A stretch of DNA of 64,000 bases from contig DYHH01000012.1 in NCBI GenBank assembly GCA_020724265.1, forward strand, positions 1 through 64,000, in the 5' to 3' direction. The stretch comes from Melioribacter roseus (lineage in GTDB: Bacteria > Bacteroidota > Ignavibacteria > Ignavibacteriales > Melioribacteraceae). Shown here piece by piece: positions 44,061 to 54,486 of this stretch; the stretch's first letter is position 1; each line of letters starts with the position of its first letter. The position numbers and the translations under genes are program-made. The notes below the pieces were generated by a model. That model did no database searches and had not been told where the DNA came from. It saw nothing but the letters and a program-made list of their open reading frames with translations.

Positions 44061-45080
44061 ATTAAAAGCGCTTGGTAACTCTTTGTCAAAATCATAAATA
44101 CCAACTATTTTATCTTCGTTGTACAGCCCAACACCAGCAAAGGAAATGATAAACCAAACATTCTTGTTTTTGTCAATGTTAAGATTTCTAATTTCACCTC
44201 CCAGAGATTCTAAAGCAATTTTTACTTTGTCGCCATTATACTTCAGCAACATACCATTATCTGTTCCGAGCCAAATCACCGTATCGTTTTGTGCAATTGC
44301 TGCACTGACATTGGTATTGTTTTGTGATAGTATGTTGTCTATCGCTAAACTGTATGATTCAAATGTGACTCCATTAAAACGATATGAAGATTGATTGCTA
44401 AATAGTATGATTTTATTATTAAGATTGGAGATATACCCCAACCATCTATCTAGGATTAGTGTATCTAAAAGACTCCAGCTACCGTTAGTATATATTCCAA
44501 AAGGAGCAGAGGGGACAAACAATGAATCGTTTCTGTAAGCCAGTGATGATATATAACTTAATTTCGGGTCTTCTAAATTTCTAAGTGTATCATTTTCGAA
44601 AAGCGCTACATCATCGAAGCCATATTGATGAGGCCAATCGTTTTGTAGAATTATCCATACTCTTTCTTTATTATCAATTAACATTTTTATTGGTTGGTAA
44701 ATAGTACTATTTGGACTAACATTGAAGTTTTTTCTTTCATTTCCATTAATTGTGTAAAGAAAAGAGTCATCTTTGTAATTCCATGGAGAATTTAGAAAAA
44801 AAATAGTACCTGAGTAGGAAACCTTAATATCATTTGTTATCAACAAATATGAAGTAGTATCACCGAAAAAAGTTGAGTCGTACTTGATCCAATTCATCCC
44901 ATCTTTAAATAACATCCCGGAATAAGAGCTAACCCAGATATGATTAGAAGAGTCAATGGCCAAGGCAAGAGGGGTTCTAAAAATAGGTGAATCACTTTCA
45001 TCGTAAAGAATAAAATCTTGCCCGAATAGGATGTTTATCGAAAAAAGGAAAAAGAATATTTGGCTGTTGAAAATTTTCAT
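43809..45080 (-). CDS. Secreted beta-propeller-like protein with T9SS sorting domain
   Basis: The 423-aa product has a signal peptide (about 1-20) and repeated segments of the type DSSNHIWVSSYSG, DNKERVWIIL, IWLGTDNGML and DKNKNVWFI, which match two-component-regulator-type propeller blades. It ends with a T9SS domain (LSQNYPNPFNPTT). Such surface propellers may bind ligands or partners; the role is unknown. It is followed by the CotH gene after 65 bp. Confidence 0.85.
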   Translation of the reverse strand: MKIFNSQIFFFLFSINILFGQDFILYDESDSPIFRTPLALAIDSSNHIWVSSYSGMLFKDGMNWIKYDSTFFGDTTSYLLITNDIKVSYSGTIFFLNSPWNYKDDSFLYTINGNERKNFNVSPNSTIYQPIKMLIDNKERVWIILQNDWPHQYGFDDVALFENDTLRNLEDPKLSYISSLAYRNDSLFVPSAPFGIYTNGSWSLLDTLILDRWLGYISNLNNKIILFSNQSSYRFNGVTFESYSLAIDNILSQNNTNVSAAIAQNDTVIWLGTDNGMLLKYNGDKVKIALESLGGEIRNLNIDKNKNVWFIISFAGVGLYNEDKIVGIYDFDKELPSAFNLSQNYPNPFNPTTRIKYQVASIENVSLKVYDALGREIKTLINKPMQPGEYEVEFDATDLPSGVYFYKLSSGSFSQTRKMVLLR

Positions 45081-45117
45081 TGAGTTAACTTTTCCTTATT
45101 GTTTAGGTCACATGATA

Positions 45118-45369
45118 CTATTTTATTAATAACATTTTTCTTGTCTGACTAAAACTACCCGAACTCAATCTATAAAAATAAACTCCGCTTGGTAAACCCG
45201 TAGCATCGAATTCAACTTCATATTCACCCGGTTGCATTGGTTTGTTGATGAGAGTTTTTATTTCCCGTCCCAATGAATCATATACTTTTAAACTAACATT
45301 CTCGATACTTGCTACTTGATACTTGATTCTTGTTGTTGGGTTGAATGGGTTTGGGTAGTTTTGGGAAAG
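45118..45369 (-). repeat. T9SS sorting-domain DNA cassette, copy C
   Basis: The last 84 codons of the interrupted gene. They agree with copy B over more than 70 identical bases and contain the heptanucleotide array at 45305-45332. Confidence 0.8.
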
Positions 45370-46980
45370 GGAAAATTTTGTCTGTAAATCCTCTTCGTTT
45401 TCAACGGAAACAACTAATGACGTATCACCGTATGCAATTCCGTCAATCACGCAACCTTTAAGTGTTGTTTTTCTAACGCCGTAATCCCACCCCTCGTCTT
45501 TTTCAATTATTCCAAGACCCTTTGCCAGCACAACACCATAATTGTATGTCTCAAAATATTTCAGATGCCTGTTCTCATTAAATATATGCTTATAAGAATC
45601 ATTTACATGCTCGAAATCTAATGAGATATCAAAAAAATAATCAGAAAAAAGTGCTTTGAAAACATCACCCCTCACAGTTGTTAAATCATAGCTTAAAAAC
45701 TCTTGATTTTCATTTGCTTCGAAAAATTTGTAATACATCCATACTTTAGTTTCAGTTGAATCATACCTCTCAAAGTATTTTTCGCTTTGTTCTTCAATAA
45801 CGAAATATTTCTGGCCGTTATCAAGCGTTGTATCTCTGCGAACAACTTTTCTGTACTCGTAATCAAAAGTGTTGTTAGGAGACGAGTCCCAGCCATTTGT
45901 TCGATATATCCAAGTATTACCAACTTTCAACGGATAGAATTGGGCTGGATTAAAATTATCAATAGTTCTGATTATTGTGAGTTCCTCGGTTTCTAAATTA
46001 AGTTCATAAATCTTATAATATGTTGAAATGAATAACCGGTTTGTTTTAGGTTTTTTATAAAGACCTGTGACTTTAAAATCAAACTCATAAATTGGTTCAA
46101 AGTAATTACCATAATCGAGTGATTGATAAACTGTTTTGCCAGCAGCATAATAAAGTTCGCCAGAACTTGAGTCATCAATACAAAAAATTATTTTACTTGA
46201 GGAAGATATTAAATTTGACCAGCTATTCAATTCTCCTTGGTCATTTGAAATCTTCAATTTATATTCGTTTTCACTCTTTGTAATAGCATAGATATAGAGG
46301 CCGTTAATGTCATAGTGAATGTCTGTATTATTGCTAGTCCAAGTTTCATTTGATACTATTAAATAAGACTCTCCTCTGTCATTAGTTTTTAGTAGTTTGT
46401 TTTCATTATTTACTCCGAACATCTGGCTATCATCGTAAGGATTTACAGAGATTAGTGGAAATTCAACGAATTTATTTGTACTTCCTTGAATCAAACTATC
46501 AATACTGGGCCAAGTAAAACCACCATCCGTACTAATCATATATCCATCACCGATAGTTGCAAAAACTAAATCCATATTTTGATTAGAGATTTCAATTTCA
46601 TTGATATAAGAAAACGTCATATAAAAAACGTAATCGTTGTTGGAGTGACTTATGTAACCAGAGTTGTCATAATAACCTATTTCAACACCGCCGAATAAAT
46701 AGTCATCTACGGAACTTGGAAAAAACTAAATATCTCGGATTCGCTGGCCTGTAATAGAATGAGGAGTGGTTTGTATGCCATCATATGCTATGAAGGACTC
46801 CTGCGAAACCCTAAGATCTAGTTTGTAATAACTTCTTTGGTAATCAGAAAAATGTTTTCTATAAACAAGGTGGGTATTACTTAAAGAATCCTCAATTCCG
46901 AAAAAATCTAAATAAATATACTCTTGAGCAAATATAGGCGAAAACATCATTGCTACTATGAGAATCGTCTTTTTCAACAT
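45118..46980 (-). pseudogene. Secreted T9SS protein interrupted by an in-frame amber stop
   Basis: Two open segments in one frame (46980 to 46726, then 46725 to 45118) are separated by a single TAG at 46726-46728. The upstream part has a signal peptide (MLKKTILIVAMMFSPIFAQ). Reading through, the frame continues without another stop into DDYLFGGVEIGYYDNSG and then the 500-aa remainder with BNR-like ISTDGGFTW, a domain with WIYRTNGWDSSPN, and a T9SS tail (LSQNYPNPFNPTT). It may be an inactivated gene, a strain variant or a sequencing error; readthrough is less likely. An internal ATG at 46620 has no signal peptide. Confidence 0.85.
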
Positions 46981-47159
46981 TACAAGTCTCCAAAGTCTTT
47001 ATTAACGTACGAATCATTTCTTTAAACTGCAACAGTCAAATTAGTCTCTATCTATATTTTGAAACTTTTTTTCTTGTCTTGCTGTAATATTGCGGAATCC
47101 ACTTATTCGGATATATTTATATATTTACTTTAATAGATTTGTAAACGAGGTGATATAAA

Positions 47160-49778
47160 ATGTCATTCAATTTTAACAAGTTTACTGTGAAGGCACAGGA
47201 AACTGTTCAAAACGCGGTTGAGATTGCGCAAAATTATAACAACCAAGTCGTTGAACCAGAACATATATTGGCTGCAATGCTGCAGGATTCCGATAATGTT
47301 GCTGTCTCACTCTTGCAAAAAGCAGGGGCAAACTTAAACCAACTTAAAATAAAAGTAACCGGAATAATTGAAAACTTTCCTGAAGTAACCGGTGCGGGAG
47401 TCGGTAATCAGCAGCTTTCTCAAAATACTGCACGACTTTTTGATGCTGCTGCCAAGGAAGCAAAAAATCTAAAAGATGAATACATATCATCAGAACATAT
47501 TTTACTCGCGTTATCTGAAGAAAAAGGAAAAGCCGGGTCGCTTCTTAACGATAACGGAATAAACAAAAATGTTTTACTCAATGCTTTAAAAGATATAAGA
47601 GGTAATCAAAGAGTAACATCTCAGAATCCCGAAGACACTTATCAATCATTAAAAAAATATGGGCGCGACTTAAATGAACTTGCAAGAAGCGGGAAACTCG
47701 ATCCCGTAATCGGGAGAGATGAAGAAATTAGAAGAGTGCTTCAAGTTTTATCACGAAGAACTAAGAACAATCCGGTGTTAATCGGTGAACCCGGTGTCGG
47801 TAAAACCGCAATTGCCGAAGGACTTTCACATAGAATAATTTCCGGTGATGTACCTGAATCACTTAAAACAAAAACAATCGTTGCGCTTGATATGGGTGCG
47901 CTTGTTGCCGGGACACAATTTCGCGGACAGTTTGAAGAACGAGTAAAAGCGGTCGTTAAAGAAGTTCAAGATTCCAACGGAGAAATAATTTTATTTATTG
48001 ATGAACTTCATTTGTTAGTTGGTGCAGGAAAAACCGAAGGCGCCATGGATGCCGCAAACATATTAAAACCTGCGCTTGCAAGAGGTGAACTTCACGCAAT
48101 CGGTGCAACAACTTTAAAAGAATATAAAAAGTATATAGAAAAAGATGCCGCACTCGAAAGAAGATTTCAACCGGTGATGGTTGAAGAACCTAACGAGGAG
48201 GATGCAATTTCAATTTTACGCGGATTGAAAGAACGTTATGAAGTTCATCATGGTGTACGAATTACCGACGGAGCAATTGTAGCGGCAGTTCAACTTTCTA
48301 ATAGATATATAACCGACAGATTTCTTCCCGACAAAGCAATTGATTTGATTGACGAAGCCGCTTCCAAACTAAGAATCGAAATCGATTCGATGCCGGAAGA
48401 GCTTGATGTGATAGAAAGAAAAATTCGTCAGCTTGAAGTTGAAAAAGAAGCTTTGAAAAGGGAAAGCGACAGCGAATCAAAATCCAGACTTGACGAAATC
48501 AAAAAAGAGTTAAGTAATCTAGAAGAAGAAAGAAACAGCTTGAAAAGTCATTGGCAATTAGAGCGGGATAAAATTCAGTCGATTCGTAAAATGAAAAGTG
48601 ATATAGAAAACACTAAACTTGAAGCCGAACGATACGAACGCGAAGGAAATCTGGCAAAAGTTGCCGAGCTTCGTTATGGAGTTATAAATGATTTACAAAA
48701 GAAACTCGAAAATGAAACACTATCGCTTGCGGAATTTCAAAAAGATAAGAAAATGTTGAAAGAAGAAGTTGAAGCTGAGGATATAGCCGAAGTTGTAGCA
48801 AAGTGGACTGGCATTCCGGTAAGCAGAATGCTGGAAAGTGAACGCAGCAAATTGCTAAGAATGGAAGATGAATTACATAAAAGAGTAATCGGACAAGAAG
48901 CAGCAGTTGAAGCTGTATCGAATGCAATAAGAAGATCACGAGCGGGAATGCAGGATGCTAATCGTCCGATCGGTTCGTTTATTTTTATCGGAACAACCGG
49001 CGTAGGTAAAACTGAATTAGCCAGAGCACTTGCCGAATTTTTATTCAACGATGAACATGCAATGGTACGGATTGATATGTCCGAGTACATGGAAAAGTTT
49101 TCCGTATCAAGATTAATCGGTGCCCCTCCGGGATATGTCGGTTATGAAGAAGGAGGACAATTAACAGAAGCCGTAAGAAGAAGACCGTATTCGGTTTTAC
49201 TTCTTGATGAAATTGAAAAAGCTCATCCCGAAGTTTTTAATGTTCTTCTTCAATTGCTTGACGAAGGAAGATTAACCGATAATCAAGGTAGAACAGTTGA
49301 TTTTAAGAATACGATAATCATAATGACATCAAACATCGGTTCGCATTTAATTCAAGAAAAAGTAATGAATGTTAATGAAGAGAATATTGATTACGTAATG
49401 GGTGATCTTAAATCACAGCTAAGTGAATTACTAAGAAACACTATTCGTCCCGAGTTCTTAAATAGAATTGATGAAATTGTTCTCTTCAAACCATTGTTGA
49501 AATCAGAGTTGAAAAAAATCATAGATATTCAGCTGACACGTGTTGCTAAAATGCTCGAAGATAAAAACATCAGCATGGAAGTAAAAGAAGAAGTGAAAGA
49601 GTTCATAATTAATCTTGGTTATGATGTAACTTATGGAGCCCGTCCGTTGAAACGAACTATACAAAAGTATATAACAAATCCGCTTGCTACTGAATTATTG
49701 ATGAATAATTTTTCTTCAGGTGATACTATTGTTATAAGTTATGAAGGAAACGGAAGGGTTTTATTTAATAAGAAATGA
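47160..49778 (+). CDS. clpB: ATP-dependent disaggregase ClpB
   Basis: The 872-aa chaperone has all parts of ClpB: the N-terminal double-repeat domain (about 1-145), AAA+ module 1 with GEPGVGKT (209-216), the middle coiled coil (about 405-530, rich in charged heptads) that sets ClpB apart from ClpC, and AAA+ module 2 with GTTGVGKT (near 610) and [11 protein letters not shown]. Pore loops and the C-terminal D2-small domain are intact. It works with DnaK to resolve aggregates. AGGTGATATAAA precedes the start. It stands alone. Confidence 0.97.
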   Translation: MSFNFNKFTVKAQETVQNAVEIAQNYNNQVVEPEHILAAMLQDSDNVAVSLLQKAGANLNQLKIKVTGIIENFPEVTGAGVGNQQLSQNTARLFDAAAKEAKNLKDEYISSEHILLALSEEKGKAGSLLNDNGINKNVLLNALKDIRGNQRVTSQNPEDTYQSLKKYGRDLNELARSGKLDPVIGRDEEIRRVLQVLSRRTKNNPVLIGEPGVGKTAIAEGLSHRIISGDVPESLKTKTIVALDMGALVAGTQFRGQFEERVKAVVKEVQDSNGEIILFIDELHLLVGAGKTEGAMDAANILKPALARGELHAIGATTLKEYKKYIEKDAALERRFQPVMVEEPNEEDAISILRGLKERYEVHHGVRITDGAIVAAVQLSNRYITDRFLPDKAIDLIDEAASKLRIEIDSMPEELDVIERKIRQLEVEKEALKRESDSESKSRLDEIKKELSNLEEERNSLKSHWQLERDKIQSIRKMKSDIENTKLEAERYEREGNLAKVAELRYGVINDLQKKLENETLSLAEFQKDKKMLKEEVEAEDIAEVVAKWTGIPVSRMLESERSKLLRMEDELHKRVIGQEAAVEAVSNAIRRSRAGMQDANRPIGSFIFIGTTGVGKTELARALAEFLFNDEHAMVRIDMSEYMEKFSVSRLIGAPPGYVGYEEGGQLTEAVRRRPYSVLLLDEIEKAHPEVFNVLLQLLDEGRLTDNQGRTVDFKNTIIIMTSNIGSHLIQEKVMNVNEENIDYVMGDLKSQLSELLRNTIRPEFLNRIDEIVLFKPLLKSELKKIIDIQLTRVAKMLEDKNISMEVKEEVKEFIINLGYDVTYGARPLKRTIQKYITNPLATELLMNNFSSGDTIVISYEGNGRVLFNKK

Positions 49779-49785
49779 ATTTAAA

Positions 49786-49830
49786 ACCAAACCCCGGGAT
49801 TTTTTTTGTAAATCCCGGTGGTTTATTTGT
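49786..49830. terminator. Bidirectional terminator between clpB and the outer-membrane protein gene
   Basis: CCGGGATTT (49794-49802) pairs with AAATCCCGG (49810-49818), and outer ACC/GGT pairs follow past a one-base bulge. T-rich stretches on both strands make it a good two-way rho-independent terminator. Confidence 0.8.
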
Positions 49831-50360
49831 TATAATTTAAAATCAACGCCCACATCAAACGCACTGTAGCTGTAAGAACCGAAACCAAATCTGCCCGTGA
49901 TAGCCATTGTCGGAGAAATCCAATAACGCATACCTGCATGTAGACCAACCCAGAACCCGCCGTATGATGGTTCGTGGTACCATTGGCTTTGCGGACCTTT
50001 GTAGTCAACAGACCCAATGTCAAAGGCGATAAGTAATCCCAACCAAGGATCTAATTTTTTGTTATCTAAATTAAAATGATAGTTGCCTTGTGCACCGATT
50101 AACAAATCGGAATATGACCACCATCCTGCATCATAAGTATAGTAACGCATAATTCCACCGACACCAATTTTGCCTATATCCTTTAATTCCATACCATACT
50201 CATAATTCGCTCCAAATATTACCGAACTACCATGAAAATAAAATCCTAACGATGGACCTAAATGATGTTTACCTACTTCAAATTGTGCATTGTTTGTTAT
50301 TGGAAATAATAATAACAAAAGAATTGCCGTACCAATGAACCTGTAAAAAGAATTAATCAT
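49830..50360 (-). CDS. Small outer-membrane beta-barrel protein
   Basis: The 176-aa protein has a signal peptide (about 1-26) and then alternating aromatic/polar strands (GPSLGFYFHG, VIFGANYEYG, GGFWVGLHAGMRYW) ending in FDVGVDFKL, which is the pattern of an eight-stranded barrel. No family name can be given. Confidence 0.75.
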   Translation of the reverse strand: MINSFYRFIGTAILLLLLFPITNNAQFEVGKHHLGPSLGFYFHGSSVIFGANYEYGMELKDIGKIGVGGIMRYYTYDAGWWSYSDLLIGAQGNYHFNLDNKKLDPWLGLLIAFDIGSVDYKGPQSQWYHEPSYGGFWVGLHAGMRYWISPTMAITGRFGFGSYSYSAFDVGVDFKL

Positions 50361-50489
50361 CTTTACTCCGCTTTGTGTTAATTGACTAAGATTATATTTG
50401 TAATATTAATAAATTGGAAAAGATTATTTTATATAAATCGAATGAGTTGTGATGTGGTCAACATTAAAAGAATACAATAAGACTATATA

Positions 50490-51770
50490 TCAGGTTACAA
50501 CGCTTTTTATTTCCTGGTATTTTTGATATTCTTTTGTTAGAACTATTTCTTCAATTCTATTTACGGTATGCCAAAGTTCTTCGAATGTTGTATAGAGAGG
50601 GCTTAGTCCTAAACGAATATTATCCGGTTCTCTAAAATCGGGAATTACAACTATATTATTTTTTTCGTCTGTCATTGCTTTAACAATCTTAAATGCCTCC
50701 GGGTGTCTTATAGAAATATGTGAACCTCTAAAGTTTTCATCAAGGGGAGATCCGATTTTAAACTCAAGAGGTAATAAAATATTACTTATCAAGAAGATCA
50801 GGTACTCGGTTAGTTTAATGCTTTTGAATCGGATGTTTTCTATTCCGGCATCCAATATTAAATCTATACTTGAATCAATAGCGGATAGAGAAACAATTGG
50901 AGGTGTTCCAGTAAGAAATTTTTTAATTCCTTCAGAAGCACTGTATTCTAAATTAAATTCGAATGGACTGCTGTCGCCAAACCACCCCGAAATAGAAGGA
51001 TTCAGTTTATCTTGAAGATCTTTCCTAACATAAATAAAAGCAGGCGCACCCGGACCCCCGTTTAAGTATTTGTATGTACAACCAATTGCCATGTCTACAT
51101 TTGATTTGTTTAGATCAATATCAACAACTCCCACAGAGTGACTTAAATCCCATAGCATTAATGTGTCTGAATCATGTGCCAATTTTGTTATTCTTTCCAT
51201 GTCGTAAAGAAAGGCGCTTTTAAAACAAGCATGAGACAATGTTAATAGAGCAGTCTCGGAATTTATTGCCATGTTTATGTTTTCCGAATCAATTGTTATT
51301 CCATCATTACTTTTAACAATTACAAGGTTATGATCTTTTTGTAATTGCTTTATAATTCCTTGAATAACATAAAGATCGGAAGGGAAATTAAACTCATCGC
51401 TGACAATTGTTTTTCTTTCGCGGTTATATTGTAAGGCTGCCAAAACAAGTTTATATAAATTGATGGATGTTGAATCGGCAATTATAACTTCATCTTCTTG
51501 AGCTCCTATAATCTTGGCAATTTTGGCTCCGACTTTGCTTGGCAAATCATACCAGCCTTCGTTCCAGTTTCTAACTAACCTTTCACCCCATTGTTTATTA
51601 ACTACTTGGTTTAGGTTGGATTGAGTTTTCAGCGGTAATCGTCCAAGTGAGTTTCCGTTAAGATAAATTGTTTTTTCTTCGGTAATTACAAACTCACCTC
51701 TAAAACTTTTTAGAGGATCATCCGCGTCAAGTTTTTTGGCAAGGGAAATATCTTTCGAATGAAATTTCAT
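50490..51770 (-). CDS. kynU: Kynureninase
   Basis: The 426-aa PLP enzyme cleaves kynurenine to anthranilate and alanine. The N-terminus YLNGNSLGRLP, the aspartate in LWDLSHSVGV (D208) and the PLP lysine in CTYKYLNGGPGAPAF (K234) are all present. It is the last gene of a three-gene operon after a VOC protein and a GDSL hydrolase, each overlapping by 4 nt. Tryptophan 2,3-dioxygenase and formamidase are not in the window. Confidence 0.95.
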   Translation of the reverse strand: MKFHSKDISLAKKLDADDPLKSFRGEFVITEEKTIYLNGNSLGRLPLKTQSNLNQVVNKQWGERLVRNWNEGWYDLPSKVGAKIAKIIGAQEDEVIIADSTSINLYKLVLAALQYNRERKTIVSDEFNFPSDLYVIQGIIKQLQKDHNLVIVKSNDGITIDSENINMAINSETALLTLSHACFKSAFLYDMERITKLAHDSDTLMLWDLSHSVGVVDIDLNKSNVDMAIGCTYKYLNGGPGAPAFIYVRKDLQDKLNPSISGWFGDSSPFEFNLEYSASEGIKKFLTGTPPIVSLSAIDSSIDLILDAGIENIRFKSIKLTEYLIFLISNILLPLEFKIGSPLDENFRGSHISIRHPEAFKIVKAMTDEKNNIVVIPDFREPDNIRLGLSPLYTTFEELWHTVNRIEEIVLTKEYQKYQEIKSVVT

Positions 51771-52456
51771 TGTTTTTTCTTATTCATAATTATTGTTTCG
51801 CAAATAGGGAAAATTCTTTCAACCCATAACGAATACATTTTGCCGGAAGGATGCAGCCCGTCATCAGCCAGAAGAGCTTCATCATCTTGTGCTTTTTTTG
51901 AAATGTCGGTTATATAAATGTAACGCGCACCGGCTTTTTCCGTCTCTTCTTTTTTTATTGAATTATACAAATCAATTTCTTCAGAAACTATTTCTTTATC
52001 TCTTCCTTTGCTAATTGCAAAAGGAGTAACACCCCAATCAGGTATTGATACTACAATTACATTTTTAATAGAATGTGTATAGCCCGCAACCCTATTTAAT
52101 AATTTTACAAACTCCTTTCTATAGTTTTCAACATCTCTTCCGCGGTATTGATTGTTTACGCCAATAAGAAGAGTAACAAAATCGAATTTACCGATAGGTT
52201 CTTTTTCATCGAGAGCAACGGAAAGTTCATCGGTTGTCCAACCGGTTTTTGCTATTATTCGTGGAGTGTCAACTTCATAACCATGTTCGTTCAACAATGA
52301 CGCTAACCGAATAGGGAAACGTTCAGTTTCTAAAACTCCTTCGCCTATTGTATATGAATCACCGAGGGCAAGATAAGTAAATTTATTTGATGTTTGAGAG
52401 AATACCATTATCGTTAATATAGGTATAATCAAAAGGAAAGTATTTATAGACTTCAC
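51767..52456 (-). CDS. Secreted SGNH/GDSL-family esterase-like hydrolase
   Basis: The 229-aa protein has a signal peptide (about 1-20) and GDSYTIGEG (block I, serine), GVNNQYRG (block III, asparagine) and DDGLHPSGKMY (block V, Asp and His). These make a complete SGNH triad. It should act in the periplasm or at the surface on an ester. It overlaps kynU by 4 nt and the VOC gene by 4 nt. Confidence 0.88.
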   Translation of the reverse strand: MKSINTFLLIIPILTIMVFSQTSNKFTYLALGDSYTIGEGVLETERFPIRLASLLNEHGYEVDTPRIIAKTGWTTDELSVALDEKEPIGKFDFVTLLIGVNNQYRGRDVENYRKEFVKLLNRVAGYTHSIKNVIVVSIPDWGVTPFAISKGRDKEIVSEEIDLYNSIKKEETEKAGARYIYITDISKKAQDDEALLADDGLHPSGKMYSLWVERIFPICETIIMNKKKQ

Positions 52457-52947
52457 TTTGTTGTTTTTCCTTCATAGAGATTTTCAAATGTAACATCAAC
52501 AGGTTCCCAAAGTTCAATTTTATTCCCGTCGAGATCCATTATATGAACAAACTTTCCGTATTCGTAAGTTTCGATTGTATCCAAAATAGTTACGCCATTT
52601 GCTTTTAGTTGCTCAACTAAATTTTCAATATTTACTACACGGTAATTTATCATAAAATCTTTTTCGGATGGCTCAAAGTATTTTGTCTGTTTATTAAACG
52701 GACTCCATTGTAGATATGCAATGTTTTTGGAATCGGATTCTCTAAACTCAAACATTGAGCCGTAATCATTAGGCGCTAAGCCGAGATTTTTATAATACCA
52801 CTCTCTTGTTTGTTGTGGATTTTCGGTTTTGAAAAATATTCCGCCTATGCCGGTTACTCTTCCTTTCTCATTTTGTCCGGTTTGTGCAATACTTATAAAT
52901 ACTAATAGAGTTATTAGCAAAAGAAGTACTCGGTTGGTCTTTGACAT
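52453..52947 (-). CDS. Exported VOC-fold protein
   Basis: The 164-aa protein has a signal peptide (about 1-20) before a VOC domain (GIGGIFFKTENPQQTREWY..., IMDLDGNKIELWEP). VOC proteins are mostly cytoplasmic, so export is notable. AGGAATAAT precedes the start. It heads the operon with the GDSL hydrolase and kynureninase. Confidence 0.8.
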   Translation of the reverse strand: MSKTNRVLLLLITLLVFISIAQTGQNEKGRVTGIGGIFFKTENPQQTREWYYKNLGLAPNDYGSMFEFRESDSKNIAYLQWSPFNKQTKYFEPSEKDFMINYRVVNIENLVEQLKANGVTILDTIETYEYGKFVHIMDLDGNKIELWEPVDVTFENLYEGKTTK

Positions 52948-53328
52948 ATTATTCCTCTGTATTATTAATCATTCGGAAAAATATGAATAGATGAGTAAAC
53001 CATCAATGAAATTTAATAACAGGAGTTACCCCCAAATTCTAAGAACAGTTATTTCGACAATTTATCATTAGCGTATCCACGGCAAAAAAAGGGACTCGTT
53101 TAATGTGCTGTGTTTTTATTCGCTCAATCCAAAGGTAAAAGCGTAAGCCGGTAGTGCGCGAATAAATACAATATTGTTATACTACATATAGTTAATTTTT
53201 CCATTAGTAAATGTGTTATAAACTAAACAACTTAGATGAATACTCAATTAAATTTCGGGAGAACTCCTGAATTTAATAAAAGTGATGCAGGGGATACTTA
53301 TATATTAAGCACCCCCCACGTAAATTTA
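52948..53328. other. Gene-free region
   Basis: This 381-bp gap has only short open frames without ribosome sites. A loose inverted repeat pairs TTTATTCGC (53115-53123) with GCGAATAAA (53158-53166) across 34 bases. It should hold the promoter of the VOC-GDSL-kynU operon at its left end; nothing else was seen. Confidence 0.4.
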
Positions 53329-54285
53329 TTATTTCAGCAGTATCATTTGCTTTGTTTCAATCATTTGATCCGACTTGAGCTGGTATATATAAACGCCGGA
53401 TGCAACATTTTGACCAAACTGATTTTTACCGTTCCAGACAACTTGATGTTGCCCGGAACTCAATGGGCGGTCTAGTAGAATTTTTACCAACTCACCCGTA
53501 GAGCTGTATATTTTCAATACAACATCGGATAGTTTCGGTATTTCAAACTTTATTGTTGTACTGGGATTAAAAGGGTTCGGATAGTTTTGACCAAGGCTAA
53601 AAGTTAATTTCAAATCATCAATTACATTTGTAGGGTCAACTATTGTAAATACATTATCGCTTTGATCAAAGGCGTTGCTTCCATTATCACTTACCCTAAC
53701 TAAACACTCGTTAGAAGAAATGTTCGGGACGGTCCATAAATAGCTCCCATTCGAGGATGTAGAACCAATTACCTCGGACCAACTTCCCCCGTTATCCGAA
53801 GTGAATTCGATGGTAACATTATCAACAAGATTGCTTGCCCAGGTTATTTCGGTTTGCTGATCTGGCTCAAAAGATTCTCCGCCATTTGGAGATAAAACAA
53901 TAATTGCCTCAACCGGGAAACTATTAGGATCTCCCGGGTTTGTAACAAACGCAGGATGACCGGGAAGAGGATTACCGGGTCGCCATTCGCCATTTGGGTC
54001 TTGAAGTTCTTCACCGTTTGTGAATCCATCACCATCAGAATCAAGAGCTGCAAGTTCGGGACCCCATTGAACATTCCCCGATGGACCGGGAACAGTAAGA
54101 AAATTATTTTCAACTTCCGTTCCGAAAGCATTTCTTGCTCCGCCACCGGCGGGATTAAAATGGCAGTTAGAGCAAGTGTTTATATTTCCGTGTGGTATTT
54201 GATTTACTCTAAAAGATTGAGCAATAACAACGACGGCAACTAAAGCTAAAAGGACAAGAGTAAATTTGGAGTTTTTGCTTTTCAT
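53329..54285 (-). CDS. Temptin-like CxxCH protein with T9SS sorting domain
   Basis: A 318-aa secreted protein. After the signal peptide, CSNCHFNPAGGGARNAFG (38-55) and LDSDGDGFTNGEEL (about 80-93) follow the pattern of temptin-like extracellular domains, with a calcium-type loop. CSNCH could also bind haem c. A beta domain with LSPNGGESFEPDQQTEITW (about 135-220) and a T9SS tail (LGQNYPNPFNPST) come next. Its sorting domain is clearly different from the shared cassettes. Confidence 0.75.
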   Translation of the reverse strand: MKSKNSKFTLVLLALVAVVVIAQSFRVNQIPHGNINTCSNCHFNPAGGGARNAFGTEVENNFLTVPGPSGNVQWGPELAALDSDGDGFTNGEELQDPNGEWRPGNPLPGHPAFVTNPGDPNSFPVEAIIVLSPNGGESFEPDQQTEITWASNLVDNVTIEFTSDNGGSWSEVIGSTSSNGSYLWTVPNISSNECLVRVSDNGSNAFDQSDNVFTIVDPTNVIDDLKLTFSLGQNYPNPFNPSTTIKFEIPKLSDVVLKIYSSTGELVKILLDRPLSSGQHQVVWNGKNQFGQNVASGVYIYQLKSDQMIETKQMILLK

Positions 54286-54486
54286 ATTGACCTCCTCTAT
54301 TTATACTTATACCGGTAAAATAATTGAGCTGAAGCATTTATAAATCAGGCAAAAAACACCCGGTGTCCCAATATCGCAATTAATTACTTTAAAAAGTATG
54401 TACTTAGTGCAGTTAAATAAAAAAACAGATAAAAATTGGTGAGTGATTTTTACATATTCGAACAAAAGAAAAAAATCAACGATGAA

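Noticed and set aside
46726-46980. An independent 84-aa secreted protein
   Set aside because: The frame continues past one TAG into the T9SS protein, and the 84-aa piece alone has no complete domain.
48737-49090. A 117-codon minus-strand frame within clpB
   Set aside because: It is an antisense shadow of the second AAA+ module, with low-complexity Ser/Leu content and no ribosome site.
53236-53475. A 79-codon plus-strand frame that enters the temptin-like gene
   Set aside because: It overlaps the sorting domain of a clearly better gene and has no ribosome site or domain.
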